NCBI GenBank assembly: GCA_002706585.1
Contig: PALU01000040.1
Location: 1-7,184, forward strand
From: Rickettsiales bacterium
GTDB lineage: Bacteria; Pseudomonadota; Alphaproteobacteria; TMED127
Direction: 5' to 3'
DNA: 7,184 bases
The first letter of the stretch is position 1. Every line of letters starts with the position of its first letter. A program made the position numbers and the translations under genes. Positions 5,930 to 7,184 of the stretch are shown here, one piece after another. Below the pieces are notes generated by a model. It ran no database searches and was not told where the DNA came from. It was given only the letters and a program-made list of their open reading frames with translations.

Positions 5930-5938
5930 CTAAAAAAA

Positions 5939-7033
5939 ATGAATGATTCAAAAAAAAATAGTGATCAACTTTTTAAAGATAAATCATCTCAGATTTTAGA
6001 TTTAGATCAAAGGTCAAAAAAAATATTTAGTCTCATTGTTGATGACTTTTTAAAAGATGGAAAACCCGTTGGATCGAGGAAACTTTCAATTAAAATGAGT
6101 GAAAAACTTTCCCCGGCCTCTGTAAGAAATGTTATGTCTGATCTTCAAGATGCAGGACTTTTAAGTTCTAATCATATTTCAGCGGGAAGAATTCCTACGG
6201 ATCTTGGGCTAAGATTCTTTGTTGATGGACTACTCCAAGTTGGTACATTAAATAATTCTGAGTGTTCAGAGATAAATAAAACAATAAATAATAATGCGCA
6301 AAATATTGAGCAGATGTGTAATGAGGCTGGGAAATTATTATCCGGGTTGTTGGATTGTGCTGGAATTGTATTAGCACCAAAACTTGATGGAGTTCTAAAA
6401 CATATTGAGTTTGTTCCAGTTGATTCTGAAAAAGCATTGGTCATTTTGATTACGGAGTCAGGTATAATAGAGAATAGAATTATTAAAATTCCTAAAGGTT
6501 TACCAAGCTCGGTCTTAATTGAAATTAGTAATTATTTAAATTCTGTAATAAAAGGACGAACTTTAAATGAAAGCAAAGAGACAATAAGTAACGAGATTAA
6601 AAATGATAAGATACGAATTGACAAAGTAACAAAAAAACTAATTGATCAAGGAATAGCTTGTTGGGATGATGCAAGTAAAAAAAATAATTTAATTATAACA
6701 GGCACTTCAAAACTTTTAGATGATGTCAAGGCCATGGAACAACTCGAGGATATTAGGGTTTTAATTGAAAAACTTGAGAACAAGAAAAACTTAATGGGTA
6801 TAATTAGCGAGACTCAAGAAGCAGAGGGCCTCCAAATTTTTATAGGATCAGAAAATAATTTATTTGGGTTGACTGATTGTTCAACAATAATTAGTCCGTT
6901 CAGAAATAAAGACAAAGAGATTATTGGTGCTATTGGTGTTATTGGACCAATGAGAATTAATTACGCCAAAATAATACCAGTTGTAGATTATACAGCAAAA
7001 TTAATAGGGAAAAATTTGGCAATAAACAAATAG
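5939..7033 (+). CDS. hrcA: HrcA, heat-inducible transcription repressor
   Basis: 364 residues, slightly longer than most HrcA proteins (about 340-360) because of a polar N-terminal extension of about 22 residues. An N-terminal winged helix-turn-helix covers about 22-90: LDQRSKKIFSLIVDDFL, KPVGSRKLS (42-50), SPASVRNVMSDLQDAGLL (58-75, recognition helix) and SAGRIPTDLGLRFFVD (81-96), all HrcA signatures. The GAF-like dimerisation and inducer-sensing part follows, with a C-terminal GAIGVIGPMRINYAKIIPVVDY typical of the family. HrcA binds CIRCE operators, classically upstream of groESL, and needs GroEL to be active. No CIRCE is seen here, so its target should lie elsewhere. It leads an hrcA-grpE operon with a 7-base gap. 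No Shine-Dalgarno sequence is present; the start is preceded by A-rich sequence. Confidence 0.97.
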   Translation: MNDSKKNSDQLFKDKSSQILDLDQRSKKIFSLIVDDFLKDGKPVGSRKLSIKMSEKLSPASVRNVMSDLQDAGLLSSNHISAGRIPTDLGLRFFVDGLLQVGTLNNSECSEINKTINNNAQNIEQMCNEAGKLLSGLLDCAGIVLAPKLDGVLKHIEFVPVDSEKALVILITESGIIENRIIKIPKGLPSSVLIEISNYLNSVIKGRTLNESKETISNEIKNDKIRIDKVTKKLIDQGIACWDDASKKNNLIITGTSKLLDDVKAMEQLEDIRVLIEKLENKKNLMGIISETQEAEGLQIFIGSENNLFGLTDCSTIISPFRNKDKEIIGAIGVIGPMRINYAKIIPVVDYTAKLIGKNLAINK

Positions 7034-7037
7034 GTGA
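7032..7037 (+). promoter_or_regulatory. Ribosome binding site (AGGTGA) that favours the GTG start of grpE
   Basis: AGGTGA overlaps the hrcA stop codon and matches the end of the canonical anti-Shine-Dalgarno complement (GGAGGTGA). It lies 3 bases before GTG at 7041, which is optimal for that part of the complement, and 15 bases before the alternative in-frame ATG at 7053. It is one of very few recognisable Shine-Dalgarno sites in this window. Confidence 0.55.
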
Positions 7038-7040
7038 AAT

Positions 7041-7184
7041 GTGAATGAAAAAATGAATAACAAAAAAGAAAAATCTCAAGAAACCAACGTTAAAGACTTA
7101 AATAAGACTAACACGAAAATTAATAATGAATTAGAATTAAGTAAGAAAAAAATTAAAGATTTAGAGGATCAACTCTTACGCTCA
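7041..7184 (+). CDS. grpE: GrpE nucleotide exchange factor, partial (N-terminal 48 residues)
   Basis: The frame is open to the right edge. It starts with a polar Lys/Asn-rich tail, then a heptad-like helix ELELSKKKIKDLEDQLLRS that matches the point where GrpE's long dimeric coiled coil begins (relatives read like LKDRLLRA at this point). GrpE releases ADP from DnaK and acts as a thermosensor. Assignment rests mainly on this segment and on position directly after hrcA, the classic pairing. GTG at 7041 is chosen because AGGTGA lies just before it; ATG at 7053 is in the same frame and would shorten the protein by four residues. ATGs at 7039 and 7045 are out of frame. Confidence 0.78.
   Translation, partial: MNEKMNNKKEKSQETNVKDLNKTNTKINNELELSKKKIKDLEDQLLRS

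Noticed and set aside
5891..5938. CIRCE operator upstream of hrcA
   Set aside because: No TTAGCACTC or GAGTGCTAA half-site is present on either strand in this spacer.
1..7184. CRISPR array, insertion sequence, tRNA/rRNA genes or a defence-type gene cluster
   Set aside because: No spaced direct repeats, transposase motifs, terminal inverted repeats or tRNA-like cloverleaf with CCA were seen; nearly all sequence is accounted for by conserved housekeeping or envelope genes.

Overview
The window comes from a very A+T-rich, tightly packed bacterial genome. The proteins are heavily biased toward Lys, Asn, Ile, Glu and Phe, gaps are a few bases or negative, and most starts lack a Shine-Dalgarno sequence. 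The gene set (rph-rdgB divergent from hrcA-grpE, an alphaproteobacterial-style LppC/LpoA-like lipoprotein, lolA, a short YkuD L,D-transpeptidase, a ThiE-like protein beside yggS) points to a streamlined marine alphaproteobacterium, most likely SAR11 (Pelagibacterales) or a similar low-GC lineage. This placement is inferred from gene content and composition, not from a database comparison.

Layout, left to right. 1-303 (-): start of a degenerate thiamine-phosphate-synthase-like gene that runs off the left edge. 317-988 (+): yggS, PLP homeostasis. 985-1496 (-): a YkuD-type L,D-transpeptidase whose frame is broken just before its catalytic Cys motif; the continuation in the next frame is intact and ends inside the yggS stop region. 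1509-2153 (+): an OmpR-type response regulator with a degenerate receiver. 2158-2757 (-): lolA. 2774-4603 (+): an LppC/LpoA-like lipoprotein with a long charged, low-complexity tether. 4578-5177 (-) rdgB and 5177-5890 (-) rph: a translationally coupled pair. 5939-7033 (+) hrcA and 7041-7184 (+) the start of grpE, cut by the right edge.

The left two thirds is dominated by envelope functions (L,D-transpeptidase, LolA lipoprotein carrier, LppC-like synthase activator, possible cell-envelope regulator), and the right third by nucleotide/RNA maintenance (RdgB, RNase PH) and heat-shock control (HrcA, GrpE). Genes alternate strand almost one by one. Three divergent start pairs are separated by only 12-16 bases, so promoters must lie inside neighbouring coding sequence. 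Three convergent ends overlap or nearly touch (4-base overlap once the transpeptidase frame is restored, 4-base gap, 26-base overlap), leaving no space for conventional terminators.

No mobile element, CRISPR array, tRNA/rRNA or clearly novel multi-gene system was seen. The points most worth a second look are the L,D-transpeptidase frame break on a heptamer of the X XXY YYZ type, its missing export signal, the degenerate ThiE-like protein, the pseudo-receiver regulator, the disordered tether of the LppC-like protein, and a 15-base A tract between rph and hrcA.
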